Positions 49,979 to 58,592 of a stretch of 64,000 nt of DNA are shown here, piece after piece. Position 1 is the first letter of the stretch, and every line of letters begins with the position of its first letter. The stretch is from positions 434,001-498,000 of the forward strand of contig NZ_JAIGQB010000003.1 of the NCBI RefSeq assembly GCF_021083185.1, written 5' to 3'. The translations under genes were made by a program, and so were the position numbers. Below the pieces are notes generated by a model. That model searched no databases, was not told the origin of the DNA, and worked only from the letters and a program-made list of their open reading frames with translations. The DNA comes from Nocardioides furvisabuli (GTDB lineage Bacteria; Actinomycetota; Actinomycetes; Propionibacteriales; Nocardioidaceae).

Positions 49979-51472
49979 ATGCTGATCCGCAACGTCCGCC
50001 TCGTGGCGGTCACCGAGCCTGCTGCCCCCGGCCCCGTCGACGTACGCCTCGACGCTGGACGCGTGGTCGAGGTCGGCCCCGGCCTCGCCGACCTCGGGGG
50101 CTGGACGTACGACGGACGCGGGCGCTGGCTGGCGCCCGGGCTGTGGGACCAGCACGTGCACCTCGGCCAGTGGACCCTTGCCTCGGCGCGGCTCGACCTC
50201 GCCCCGGCTCGCTCGAGCGCGGAGGCCGTGGCGCTGGTGCGCGAGCGTCTCGAGCAGTGGCCCGACCTGCCGGTCATCGGCTGGGGCCACCGACCGACCG
50301 CGTGGCCGGACAACCCCGCGGTGTCCGACCTCGATGCCGTCGAGACCGACCAGCCGATCGTGCTGATCGCCGGCGACGGCCACCACGGCTGGCTCAACAC
50401 GACCGCGCTGCACATGCTCGCGCTGCCCACGCGCGACAGCGTGGTGAGCGAGGGTGAGTGGTTCATGGCCTACGGCCGGCTCGCCACGGTGCTCGGCACC
50501 GACGGCACCGGGCCGGAGGCCTACCGCCGCTCGATGGAGGCGGCGGCCGCACAGGGCGTGGTCGGCCTGGTGGACCTCGAGTTCAGTGGCGGTGTCGCGG
50601 ACTGGGCCGAGCGCTGGGCCGAGGGCGCCGACCTGATCCGGGTCCGCCACGCCTGCTACGCCGACGGCCTCGACGACGTGCTCTCGCGTGGGTTGCGCTC
50701 CGGCGACCCGCTCGACGGGGACCCGCGCCTGACCATGGGGCCGCTGAAGATCATCAGTGACGGCTCGCTCAACACCCGCTCGGCCTGGTGCTGCGAGCCC
50801 TACGCCGAGAAGGCCGTGCCCGGCGCCGAGGAGGGCCAGCCCAACCAGACGCCCGAGGAGCTGCGCGCCCTGCTCGCCCGCGCCGCGGCCGGCGGTCTCG
50901 ACGTCGCGGTCCACGCCATCGGCGACCGCGCCGTGGCCGAGGCCCTCGCGGCGTTCGAGGAGACCGGCGCCCGCGGCGGCATCGAGCACGTCCAGCTCAC
51001 CACCCGCGACGACGTACGCCGCATGGCCGACCTCGGCGTGCGCGCCAGCGTCCAGCCCGCCCACCTGCTCGACGACCGCGACGTCGCCGAGCGGCTGTGG
51101 CGCGGCCGCGCGGAGCGATGCTTCCCGCTGCGCTGGATGTTCGACGACGGCGTCGACGTGGTGCTCGGCTCCGACGCCCCGGTCTCGCCGCTCGACCCGT
51201 GGCTGGCGATGGCCGCCGCAGTCCACCGCTCCGCCGACGAGCGCGAGCCGTGGCACCCCGAGCAGGCGATCACCGCCCGCGAGGCGCTCGCCGCCTCCAC
51301 CGACGGCTGGGGCACCGTCGCGCCCGGCCACCCGGCCGACCTGGTGCTGCTCGACGCCGACCCGCTCGACGGCGACTCCGACCAGGACCACGCCACGAGG
51401 CTGCGGACCTTCGCCGACCAGGTCGTCGTGACCTGGGTGGCGGGCGAGCCGGCGTACGAGCGCGAGGTCTGA
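49979..51472 (+). CDS. Amidohydrolase family protein, YtcJ-like
   Basis: Metal-dependent hydrolase of 497 residues (TIM barrel). Seen: the metal motif GLWDQHVHLGQW (HxH), IGWGHRPTAWP, LIAGDGHHGWLNTTAL, LKIISDGSLNTRSAW, the metal histidine in VAVHAIGDRAV, IEHVQL and the catalytic Asp in VLGSDAPVSPLDPW, then DLVLLDADPL. This matches the YtcJ/exoenzyme-regulatory group, whose substrates (N-acyl amides, N-substituted formamides) vary. Leaderless ATG. A palindromic repeat follows the stop. Confidence 0.88.
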   Translation: MLIRNVRLVAVTEPAAPGPVDVRLDAGRVVEVGPGLADLGGWTYDGRGRWLAPGLWDQHVHLGQWTLASARLDLAPARSSAEAVALVRERLEQWPDLPVIGWGHRPTAWPDNPAVSDLDAVETDQPIVLIAGDGHHGWLNTTALHMLALPTRDSVVSEGEWFMAYGRLATVLGTDGTGPEAYRRSMEAAAAQGVVGLVDLEFSGGVADWAERWAEGADLIRVRHACYADGLDDVLSRGLRSGDPLDGDPRLTMGPLKIISDGSLNTRSAWCCEPYAEKAVPGAEEGQPNQTPEELRALLARAAAGGLDVAVHAIGDRAVAEALAAFEETGARGGIEHVQLTTRDDVRRMADLGVRASVQPAHLLDDRDVAERLWRGRAERCFPLRWMFDDGVDVVLGSDAPVSPLDPWLAMAAAVHRSADEREPWHPEQAITAREALAASTDGWGTVAPGHPADLVLLDADPLDGDSDQDHATRLRTFADQVVVTWVAGEPAYEREV

Positions 51473-51481
51473 GCGCCGCCC

Positions 51482-51561
51482 CCGCTGTAACGCCGGGTTG
51501 GTAGCTGTACCCATCCGGATATACCCAGGTGGGTACAAGCACCAACCCGGCGTTACAGCGG
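51482..51561. repeat. 80-bp two-tier palindrome, copy 1
   Basis: Perfect outer stem of at least 21 bp (CCGCTGTAACGCCGGGTTG...) and an inner GTACCCA/TGGGTAC stem. About 90% identical, without gaps, to 62293-62372 including the loops. It lies between two convergent genes. Confidence 0.88.
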
Positions 51562-51580
51562 GAGTGGGCGGGCAAGCGCC

Positions 51581-52762
51581 CTACGCCAGCGCCAGCGTCG
51601 CGTCCAGCACGAAGGCCGGGTCCTCCAGCCGGTCGCCGTACACCTCCCGCAGCTGCCCGACGCGGTAACGGACGGTCTGAGCGTGGACGAAGAGCTCCTC
51701 GGCCACGGCGTCGCGGCGTCCGTGGTTGAGCAGCCAGCTGCGGAGGGTGTCGGTGAGCTTCTCGGCCGTCGACGGCCGCAGGTCGGCCAGCGGCGCGAGG
51801 ACCCGTGCGCGCAGGTCGGCGCGCGCCTCGGGGTCGGCGCCGAGCAGGAGCGCGGCGAGGTGCTCGTCGGCGTCGACCTGCCCCTCCAGCCCGAGTGCCG
51901 CGCACCGCAGTGCCCGGCGGTGGGACGCGGCGGCCTCGAGCCACGGCGTCGAGGGCCCGACGACCGCGTCGGTGCCCTGCAGGGAGCGCAGGAGCGCAGG
52001 CCGCGCACCGGCCGACCCGGTGCCCGGGGCGAGCAGGGAGGCGTGGCCCTCGGGCAGGCCGGGCACGTCGTCGCTGGACTGGAGGGTGCGCGGGTCGAGG
52101 GCGGTCAACGCGGCCGAGACCTGCGACTCCGGCAGCACGACCGCCGTCAGGGTGACCGGCGGGTCCCAGTCCGCGCGCTCTGCGGCGGCGTTGACCGCGT
52201 CGGCCGGGGCGCCGGTGAGCAGTGCCCGGGCGAGGCGCTCGAGGTTGCGCTGGCGCACGCGCCCGCTGCTCTCGAGCTCGTCGGTGTGCCCGGCGACGGA
52301 CGCAGCGGAGAGCTCGTCGATGTAGGCGAAGACCAGCTCGGCGAAGCGCGCGAGCTGGCCCGGGTCGATGCCGGCAGCCACGGCGGCGTCCGCCATGTCG
52401 CGCCACGAGACCCGCGCGCCGACGCGGTAGGCCGCGAGCAACGCCTCGACCGTGCGCCCGCTGCGCGCCTCGCCGCGCCCGAGCTGGTAGGCGCCCTCGA
52501 TCGCCGGCGCCTTGGGCGCGTCGGCGTCCTGGCGGGTGGCCAGGGTGAGGAAGCCGCCGAGGGCCAGCTGGACGGCGTTGCGGATCACCTCGCCCATCCG
52601 GCCACTCAGCGACCCGGCATAGCTCGGCACCTCGTCGATGATGGTCAGCACCGCACGGTTCGCGACCTCGGCCAGCCGCGAGCGCAGAGCGTCGGCCACC
52701 TGGGGGTCGAGGCCCACGACGGTGTTCATTTGTGTGGCGGGGCGCACAGAGCGTGATGCCAT
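51581..52762 (-). CDS. PucR-family transcriptional regulator
   Basis: 393 residues. The N-terminal half (about 25-170) is an RsbRD-like sensor-type domain (IIDEVPSYAGSL, RSGRTVEALLAAYRVGARVSWRDMA); a GGDEF-like middle; C-terminal PucR helix-turn-helix with LADLRPSTAEKLTDTLRSWLL, AVAEELFVHAQTVRYRVGQLREVYG. ATG at 52762 with GGGAG 7 nt upstream. A perfect 6-5-6 palindrome lies just upstream, between this gene and the divergent reductase-desaturase pair, so it may regulate itself and them. Confidence 0.87.
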   Translation of the reverse strand: MASRSVRPATQMNTVVGLDPQVADALRSRLAEVANRAVLTIIDEVPSYAGSLSGRMGEVIRNAVQLALGGFLTLATRQDADAPKAPAIEGAYQLGRGEARSGRTVEALLAAYRVGARVSWRDMADAAVAAGIDPGQLARFAELVFAYIDELSAASVAGHTDELESSGRVRQRNLERLARALLTGAPADAVNAAAERADWDPPVTLTAVVLPESQVSAALTALDPRTLQSSDDVPGLPEGHASLLAPGTGSAGARPALLRSLQGTDAVVGPSTPWLEAAASHRRALRCAALGLEGQVDADEHLAALLLGADPEARADLRARVLAPLADLRPSTAEKLTDTLRSWLLNHGRRDAVAEELFVHAQTVRYRVGQLREVYGDRLEDPAFVLDATLALA

Positions 52763-52782
52763 CAGGACTCCCGGGGTCGTTA

Positions 52783-52799
52783 TTGTTCGCTGAGAACAA
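52783..52799. promoter_or_regulatory. Palindromic operator TTGTTC-N5-GAACAA
   Basis: Perfect palindrome (plus strand TTGTTCGCTGAGAACAA) 21 nt from the PucR start and 67 nt from the reductase start. It is a candidate binding site for the regulator. Confidence 0.55.
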
Positions 52800-52865
52800 G
52801 AGTCTAGCCCCGATTCACGTGCCCGAGGCAGGAAGTCGCGGCCGCGATCAGCGACATTGGATGAC

Positions 52866-53996
52866 ATGAGCACGACTCTCGAGCCCCCGGTGCGCGCACG
52901 GCGACTGACGAAGACGGTCGGCGACCGCCTCGTTCGCGTCGCCGAGGCCGCCACCACGCCCTACCTGCCCGCCGACTTCATGGACCTGTTCGCGCCGCTG
53001 CGCCCGGGTGCCGACCTCCGCGGGCGCATCGAGTCCGTCGACCCCGAGACCGCCGACGCGGCCACGATCGTGATCCGCCCCGGCGCCGACTGGGCCGGCC
53101 ACGTGCCCGGCCAGTACCTCCGCATCGGCATCGACATCGACGGCGTACGCCAGTGGCGGGCCTACTCGCTCACCCACGGCCCGCGCCGCGACGGCCGCAT
53201 CTCCATCACGGTCAAGGCGGTGCCGGACGGCCTCGTCAGCAACCACCTCGTCCACGAGGCCCGGCCCGGCACGCTCGTGCACCTCGAGCAGGCCGCCGGC
53301 GAGTTCGTGCTGCCCCCGGAGGGTGGCAAGTTCCTCATGGTGACCGCGGGGTCGGGCATCACGCCCGTCATCGGGATGCTGCGCAACCTCTTCCCCAGCA
53401 CCGACGAGGGCGTGCTGCGCCCGCCCCGCAGCGCCGAGCACGACATCGTGGTCGTGCACGTCGCGCCGAGCCACCCCCACTCGATCTTCATCCGCGACCT
53501 CGAGGCGCTCGACGCCGCCGGCGCGGTCCGCCTGGTGGCGAGGTACGACGACGAGCACGGCGTGCTCGACGTCGACGACCTGGCCACCCTGGTGCCCGAC
53601 CTCGCCGAGCGCACCACGCTGGCGTGCGGTCCCGCCGGCCTGCTCGACGCCCTCGGCGCCCACCACGAGGCCGCCGGCCTCGCCCTGACCACCGAGCAGT
53701 TCCGCACCGCGCGCGTCGAGCCCGGCGACGGCGGCACCGTCACCTTCGCCTCCGGCGCCACGCTCGACCTCGACGGCGCGACGCCGATCCTCGACGCCGC
53801 GGAGGAGGCCGGGATGCTCATGCCGAGCGGCTGCCGGATGGGCATCTGCATGGGCTGCGTCATCCCCCTGCGCGAGGGCAGCGTCCGCGACCTGCGCAAC
53901 GGCGCGATCACCACCGCCGTTCCCGGCGAGACCGGCGACATCAAGGTGCAGACCTGCATCAACGCCGCCGCCGGCCCGTGCCACATCGACCACTGA
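52866..53996 (+). CDS. Ferredoxin reductase-type electron donor to desaturase (Rv3230c-like)
   Basis: 376 residues: FAD-binding barrel about 45-140 (GQYLRIGIDIDGVRQWRAYSLT with the R-x-Y-S motif), NAD(P)-binding domain about 150-285 (LMVTAGSGITPVIGML, LACGPAGLLDAL), and a plant-type [2Fe-2S] domain about 290-376 with cysteines in GCRMGICMGC and a fourth in QTCINAA. Passes electrons from NAD(P)H to the desaturase encoded 33 nt downstream, as Rv3230c does for DesA3 in M. tuberculosis. The ATG at 52866 lacks a strong ribosome site. Confidence 0.9.
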   Translation: MSTTLEPPVRARRLTKTVGDRLVRVAEAATTPYLPADFMDLFAPLRPGADLRGRIESVDPETADAATIVIRPGADWAGHVPGQYLRIGIDIDGVRQWRAYSLTHGPRRDGRISITVKAVPDGLVSNHLVHEARPGTLVHLEQAAGEFVLPPEGGKFLMVTAGSGITPVIGMLRNLFPSTDEGVLRPPRSAEHDIVVVHVAPSHPHSIFIRDLEALDAAGAVRLVARYDDEHGVLDVDDLATLVPDLAERTTLACGPAGLLDALGAHHEAAGLALTTEQFRTARVEPGDGGTVTFASGATLDLDGATPILDAAEEAGMLMPSGCRMGICMGCVIPLREGSVRDLRNGAITTAVPGETGDIKVQTCINAAAGPCHIDH

Positions 53997-54029
53997 CCCA
54001 GACCTCCCCCGACACCCCAGGAGATCGAC

Positions 54030-55262
54030 ATGACCACGATCCAGAAGAAGTCCGTCCTCGGGCAGGACAACCCGATCGCCCACCTCACCGAGGCCGACAT
54101 CGAGCAGATCGGCATCGAGCTCGACGCCATCCGCCAGGACGTCCTCGACAGCCGCGGTGCCGCCGACGCGGCCTACATCCGACGGGTCATCGACACGCAG
54201 CGCAAGATCGAGCTCGGCTCGCGCGCGGTGCTGCTGTTCAGCGCCTTCCCGCCGGCCTGGGTGCTCGGCACGCTGGGCCTGAGCGTCTCGAAGATCCTCG
54301 ACAACATGGAGATCGGCCACAACATCCTCCACGGCCAGTGGGACTGGATGCGCGACCCGAAGATCCACTCCAGCACGTGGGAGTGGGACATGGCCTCGCC
54401 GGCCGAGCAGTGGAAGCACAGCCACAACGAGCTGCACCACACCTACACCAACGTCATCGGCAAGGACAACGACCTCGGCTACGGCATCATGCGCGTGGAC
54501 GAGGACCAGCCGTGGACGCCGGCCTCGCTCGCCCAGCCGGTGTTCTGCTTCATCAACGCCGTCTTCTTCGAGTACGGCATCGCGGCCTACGACCTCGAGC
54601 TCGGCTCGGTCATCGCCAAGAAGCAGACCAAGGACCCCGACTTCCGCCGTCGCGCCAAGCAGGTGCTGGGCAAGATCCGCAGGCAGGCCACCAAGGACTA
54701 CGTCGTCCACCCGGCCCTGTCGATCCCGACCGGTTCCTTCCTGCCCACGCTCGCGGCCAACTTCACCGCCAACATCGTGCGCAACCTGTGGTCCAACTCG
54801 GTCATCCTCTGCGGTCACTTCCCCGAGGGTGTCGAGACCTTCGAGAAGCGCTCGATCGACGGTGAGACCAAGGGCGAGTGGTACGTCCGCCAGATGCTGG
54901 GCAGCGCCAACATCTCCGGATCGAAGGCCCTGCACATCATGACGGGCAACCTGTCGCACCAGATCGAGCACCACCTCTTCCCGGACCTGCCGTCCAACCG
55001 CTACGCCGAGATCGCCCCGAAGGTGCAGGCGCTGTTCGACAAGTACGACCTCACCTACTGCGCGCGCCCCATGCCGCAGCAGGTCTACTCGGCTTGGCAC
55101 AAGGTCGTGCGGCTCTCGCTGCCCAACGGCTGGCTCAAGACGACCAACGTCAAGAACGCGCCGCAGCAGCTCGGCATCCTCTACAAGATGGCCACCGGTG
55201 ACCGGCGTACGCGTCGCCTGCTCGGCCGCAAGCTCGAGAGCGAGGCCCGCGCGGCCGCCTGA
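54030..55262 (+). CDS. Membrane acyl-CoA delta-9 desaturase (DesA3-like)
   Basis: Di-iron membrane desaturase of 410 residues that puts a double bond into stearoyl/palmitoyl-CoA. Three histidine boxes: GHNILHGQW (H97, H101), HSHNELHH (130-137 region) and HQIEHH (about 310). Hydrophobic segments flank the first box and lie at about 235-260. Its oleate-type product would be the substrate for the SigK-locus methyltransferases (inference). ATG preceded by CAGGAGATCG. The pair is divergent from a PucR regulator. Confidence 0.92.
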   Translation: MTTIQKKSVLGQDNPIAHLTEADIEQIGIELDAIRQDVLDSRGAADAAYIRRVIDTQRKIELGSRAVLLFSAFPPAWVLGTLGLSVSKILDNMEIGHNILHGQWDWMRDPKIHSSTWEWDMASPAEQWKHSHNELHHTYTNVIGKDNDLGYGIMRVDEDQPWTPASLAQPVFCFINAVFFEYGIAAYDLELGSVIAKKQTKDPDFRRRAKQVLGKIRRQATKDYVVHPALSIPTGSFLPTLAANFTANIVRNLWSNSVILCGHFPEGVETFEKRSIDGETKGEWYVRQMLGSANISGSKALHIMTGNLSHQIEHHLFPDLPSNRYAEIAPKVQALFDKYDLTYCARPMPQQVYSAWHKVVRLSLPNGWLKTTNVKNAPQQLGILYKMATGDRRTRRLLGRKLESEARAAA

Positions 55263-55365
55263 CCCGCGACCCGGTGGTCTGGACCTTCGTGCTGGCACGT
55301 ATGTATCAGGGGGGTTCCGGGAGCATCCTTGTAGACATCAGGGAAGCACGGGGAGAGGCATCGAG

Positions 55366-55395
55366 ATGAGCACGACCAGGGGAGCGGTCCGATGA
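55366..55395 (+). CDS. Nine-residue leader-like frame MSTTRGAVR
   Basis: ATG with GGGGAGAGG about 8 nt upstream, a good ribosome site. Its TGA overlaps the ATG of the 41-codon frame, suggesting a leader peptide or coupled small frame. Nothing in the nine codons points to a specific amino acid sensor (two Arg, two Thr). Confidence 0.35.
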   Translation: MSTTRGAVR

Positions 55396-55517
55396 TCCGC
55401 ATCGGTGCAGTGGGGGAGTCGGCGTACGACGGACGGGCCGAGACCGCGCAGCCGGTCCTGCCGAGGCCTCGTGCCGCGGGGGACGCGGCGACCGCGGGGA
55501 GTCCGCCCCGACGCTGA
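55392..55517 (+). CDS. Small protein, 41 aa, unknown
   Basis: Begins MIRIGAVGESAYDGRAE and continues with a Pro/Arg/Ala-rich tail ending SPPRR. It starts inside the stop of the nine-codon frame (ATGA) and a 15-bp hairpin begins 3 nt after its stop. The combination of ribosome site, coupling and terminator suggests that it is expressed. No family recognised. Confidence 0.4.
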   Translation: MIRIGAVGESAYDGRAETAQPVLPRPRAAGDAATAGSPPRR

Positions 55518-55519
55518 GT

Positions 55520-55559
55520 CACGCCCGTACGGCGGTCGGGGGGTCGCCGTACGGGCGTG
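55520..55559. terminator. Perfect 15-bp hairpin terminator
   Basis: CACGCCCGTACGGCG and its exact complement around a 10-nt G-rich loop, directly after the 41-codon frame. Confidence 0.75.
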
Positions 55560-55743
55560 GTGTCCCGTGGCGGACGAGGCGTGACCGCAGGTCCTTGACA
55601 CGATCTCGGGCCTGTCTGGACCGTCTCTCGCAGACTTCGCCAAGGCTTCTCCTAGTCGCGAACGGCGTCCCCGCACGCTCCTACTCTTGGTCCCTCCAGG
55701 CGGTCCGTGGGGGACCAGCCGGGTGGGGCAGAAGGAGCCAGCT

Positions 55744-55989
55744 ATGAAGCGCGAGCGCGATCACCACGTGGAAGACCTCTCGGGACGCATCAAGTCCCTC
55801 GACATGTTCACCGGTTCGCTGGTGGGCAGGTCGCAGCCGGAGCCGGCCGCGGAGGCGATCCCGGTGCACGAGCCCGCGCCGCTCCGGGCCCCGCTGCCAC
55901 GTCGCTCGCGCGTGTTCCTGCGCCACGGCTCCGGGGTCTTCGCCGACCTCACCCTCACCGCGCCGCGACCGCGCACCGCGGTCGACTGA
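55744..55989 (+). CDS. Small hypothetical protein, 81 aa
   Basis: Charged N-terminus (MKRERDHHVEDLSGRIKS), a short hydrophobic-aromatic stretch LDMFTGSLVG and a basic Pro/Arg-rich tail (RAPLPRRSRVFLRHG). No signal peptide or membrane helix. ATG with GAAGGAG about 8 nt upstream, which decides the start over an earlier in-frame codon. Not recognised. It stands alone between the hairpin and a leaderless membrane-protein gene. Confidence 0.6.
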   Translation: MKRERDHHVEDLSGRIKSLDMFTGSLVGRSQPEPAAEAIPVHEPAPLRAPLPRRSRVFLRHGSGVFADLTLTAPRPRTAVD

Positions 55990-56078
55990 CGCGTCACCCC
56001 CGGGCAGCGCCCGGGCGTGTGACCCACACATCGGCGCAGGTCCCGCTGCGCCTCCCCGGAGACCTCGGCTCGCTCACC

Positions 56079-56084
56079 TAGAGT
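56079..56084 (+). promoter_or_regulatory. -10 hexamer TAGAGT, leaderless start
   Basis: TAGAGT, then cgcccg, then GTG at 56091. Confidence 0.5.
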
Positions 56085-56090
56085 CGCCCG

Positions 56091-57587
56091 GTGGTCTGGC
56101 TGGTCGGTGCGCTCCTGCTGCTCTGGCTGGGGTGGGGACCGGTCGTGCTTGCCGTCGCCGCGGCCCTGCTCTGCGTGCCGCGCGTGCGCTGGTGGGTGCA
56201 GGACCACACCCACGTCAGCCGACGGGTCGCCGGCGTCTCGGCCGCCGCGGTGGCCCTAGTCGTCGGCATCGCGATCGCGGTCCCCGACGGCTGGCTGCCG
56301 ATCCCGCCCGCGCCCGGTGCCTGGGCCGGTCCGTCGTACGTCGGACGACCGGCGACCGCGCAGCCGGTCCCCGGCGAGCTGCCGCAGAACCCCCACCTTG
56401 CCGTCGCCGGGTGGTCACGCCCCGGCCCGCTCGGGCTCCAGCCCGACGTCGAGACCGCGTGGTTCGGCCTCCAGCAGTGCGGGCGCCTCGAGCCCACCTC
56501 CACCGGCCTGCTGCTCGCCCGGTGCACCGACCGCTCCGGTCCGAGCCTGCGCCTCGTCGACCCCGACACCATGCGACCAGTGACGAGCCGCGCGCTGCCG
56601 GAGGACGAGGCGTGCGACGACGACCCGTCCTACCTCGACGCGAGCGACCGGGTCGTGGCGGGGACCCGCGACCGCCAGGTGCTGGTCATCGGCACCCGGT
56701 CGGCGGAGGACGAGCCCGACCTGCCGACGGTGTCGACGACCGACCTCAAGCCCTACGTCCCCTTCGGTGACTGTCTCGTCGCGCTCGCGCCCGACTGGAC
56801 GGGCACGACCTGGTGGGCGTCGCGGAAGGGTCTGGTCGGCACCATCGCTGCGGACACCGGGCAGGTGCAGGTGTCCGACCTCGGCGAGGACGTGGGCCGT
56901 CAGCTCGCCACCGACGAGTCCGGCGCCTACGTCGTCACCGATGCCGCGCTGCACCGCCTCGTGGCCGGGGCGGACGGCACACCCCAGGCCGTGTGGCGCA
57001 GCGAGTACGACGGCCCGAGCGGCTCGCTGCCGGTGCTGCTCGACGGCGGCGTCGTGGCGATCACCGATCGTGCTGACTCACGGCTCGGCGTGCTGTTCGT
57101 GGCTCGCGACGACGGGCGCCACCTGTGCCGCCAGTCCGTCTTCGAGGAGGACGACGGGGCGACCGCAAGCCCCCTGGCGCCGCTGGGGCGCGGGGTCGTG
57201 GTCGTCAACAACCACGGCTACTCCTCCCCGCGCAGCACGCTGCTGGGCTTCACCAGCAGTCCGGGCGTGGCACGCGTCGACCTCGTCGACGACGGGTGCG
57301 TCGTGCGCTGGACCAGCGACGCGGTCTCCCCGAGCTCGGGCGTGACGGTGAGCCGTCCGAACGGCCTCGCCTACGCGTGGACCAAGCGGCCGTCGCTGAC
57401 CGGCGTGAGCGCATGGCACCTGACCGCGATCGACCTGCGGTCCGGACGGAGCATGTGGGGCGTGCGCACCGGCACCGGCCTCCTCGCCGGCAGCCACCAC
57501 TCCGAGGTCGCCCTCGGCGCGGGAGGCACCGCGTGGCTCGGCACGCTCTCCGGGCTCGTGCGGGTGCAGGACCGCTCCGAGCGCTGA
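56091..57587 (+). CDS. Membrane-anchored beta-propeller-like protein
   Basis: 498 residues. Two N-terminal helices (about 2-28 and 43-64) anchor the protein; the rest is extracytoplasmic, beta-rich and built of repeated short strands with SGxxL, DTGQVQVSDLG, DGGVVAITD, RGVVVVNNHG and DLRSGRSMWGVRTGTG, which suggests a PQQ/WD-like propeller. It has about six cysteines that may form disulfides. Function unknown. Leaderless GTG start. Stop lies 46 nt from the convergent DinB-family gene. Confidence 0.68.
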   Translation: MVWLVGALLLLWLGWGPVVLAVAAALLCVPRVRWWVQDHTHVSRRVAGVSAAAVALVVGIAIAVPDGWLPIPPAPGAWAGPSYVGRPATAQPVPGELPQNPHLAVAGWSRPGPLGLQPDVETAWFGLQQCGRLEPTSTGLLLARCTDRSGPSLRLVDPDTMRPVTSRALPEDEACDDDPSYLDASDRVVAGTRDRQVLVIGTRSAEDEPDLPTVSTTDLKPYVPFGDCLVALAPDWTGTTWWASRKGLVGTIAADTGQVQVSDLGEDVGRQLATDESGAYVVTDAALHRLVAGADGTPQAVWRSEYDGPSGSLPVLLDGGVVAITDRADSRLGVLFVARDDGRHLCRQSVFEEDDGATASPLAPLGRGVVVVNNHGYSSPRSTLLGFTSSPGVARVDLVDDGCVVRWTSDAVSPSSGVTVSRPNGLAYAWTKRPSLTGVSAWHLTAIDLRSGRSMWGVRTGTGLLAGSHHSEVALGAGGTAWLGTLSGLVRVQDRSER

Positions 57588-57632
57588 CCGACCTGCCGCC
57601 TGCTGGTCACCGATCCCGGCGGTCGGTGCACG

Positions 57633-58445
57633 TCACGGGGTCACGGCCATGGAGGCGAGGACGCGATCGCCCAGCGCGGTGTCGCCCGAGACCCGGACGC
57701 TGCCGGGAGCGGCGGGACGGCGCCCGCCGGCGAGCAGGACGAAGGTCTCGCGGTCCATCGCCAGGGTGGTGGTGGCGTCGTCGGCGGACGTCCCGGGGCG
57801 GCCCCGGCCGTCGTCGCCGACCACCGCGGTAGCAGGCTCGTGGCCGTCCACCTCGAGGCGGACGACGCTGCCGACCGGCGCACCCGCCCGCTTGGCGACC
57901 ATGAAGGGCAGGCTCTCCATCAGGTAGTCCGCCGCGTGCCGCGCGGGCGCCGAGTCGAGGTTGCCGGGAAGGTCGAGGGCGCGGCGGACGTCCTGCTCGT
58001 GCATCCAGACGTCGAGCGGGCGGTTGCGCAGCAGCAGGCCGGTCGTCCACCCGATCGCGCCGAAGGCGCCCGGAGCCGGCGCGGAGGCGTCGGTCGGCGG
58101 GTCGGCGAGGAGCTGGGTGTGGCGCGCCGTCGCGGACTCGCGGATCTCGCTGATGAGGTCGTCGGCCGGGTGGGCGCGCCGGGCGAGGACGCCCTGCTCG
58201 GTGAACTGCCCCATCATGCCGCGTGCGTGCGGTGCTTCGCCGACCTCGACGTCGTCATGGGGACGTCCGGCGAGGAGTGCCTCGAGGTGGGCGGTGTGCG
58301 CCGCCACGGCGTGCACGTCCCATCCGGGCAGGTCGGTCGGCGTCGTCCACTGGTCGTCGCCGACGTGCTCGAGCAGGTGGGTGAAGGAGTCGATCGCCTC
58401 CCACCACACAGCGACGAGGGCGACGAGGCGGTCCTGGTCCGTCAT
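57633..58445 (-). CDS. Maleylpyruvate isomerase / mycothiol-dependent DinB-family enzyme
   Basis: 270 residues. N-terminal DinB-like four-helix domain with TDLPGWDVHAVAAHTAHLEALL (metal histidine), and WMHEQDVRRALDLPG carrying the second metal-binding His/Asp of the MDMPI family; the C-terminal domain is a TIGR03083-type alpha/beta fold. Members use mycothiol as cofactor. Substrate unknown. ATG with TAGGCT 6 nt upstream. Confidence 0.85.
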   Translation of the reverse strand: MTDQDRLVALVAVWWEAIDSFTHLLEHVGDDQWTTPTDLPGWDVHAVAAHTAHLEALLAGRPHDDVEVGEAPHARGMMGQFTEQGVLARRAHPADDLISEIRESATARHTQLLADPPTDASAPAPGAFGAIGWTTGLLLRNRPLDVWMHEQDVRRALDLPGNLDSAPARHAADYLMESLPFMVAKRAGAPVGSVVRLEVDGHEPATAVVGDDGRGRPGTSADDATTTLAMDRETFVLLAGGRRPAAPGSVRVSGDTALGDRVLASMAVTP

Positions 58446-58451
58446 GCCCCG

Positions 58452-58457
58452 AGCCTA
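58452..58457 (-). promoter_or_regulatory. -10 hexamer TAGGCT, leaderless start
   Basis: Minus-strand TAGGCT, then cggggc, then ATG at 58445. Confidence 0.55.
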
Positions 58458-58592
58458 GGGGCACCGGCCGACACCGGGACCGCGTCGGACACCCCCACGG
58501 GTGTGAGGTGCGCGGGTCCGGGTCCCGGGAGGTCCTAGGCTTCCGTGGACGGTCGGCCCCGAGACCGACCGCGACACGTCAAAGGAGTCATC

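Larger units (their letters stand above)
55263..55743. other. Intergenic region with small frames and a terminator
   Basis: No gene longer than 41 codons. Holds a 9-codon frame (55366-55395) overlapping a 41-codon frame (55392-55517), a strong hairpin at 55520-55559, and about 140 nt that could carry the promoter of the next small protein gene. Confidence 0.55.

Noticed and set aside
55425..56370. Short similarity between the 41-codon frame (AETAQPVLP) and the start of the propeller protein (PATAQPVPG), sharing GACCGCGCAGCCGGTCC
   Set aside because: Only about 17 nt match exactly in GC-rich sequence; probably chance or a minor local duplication.
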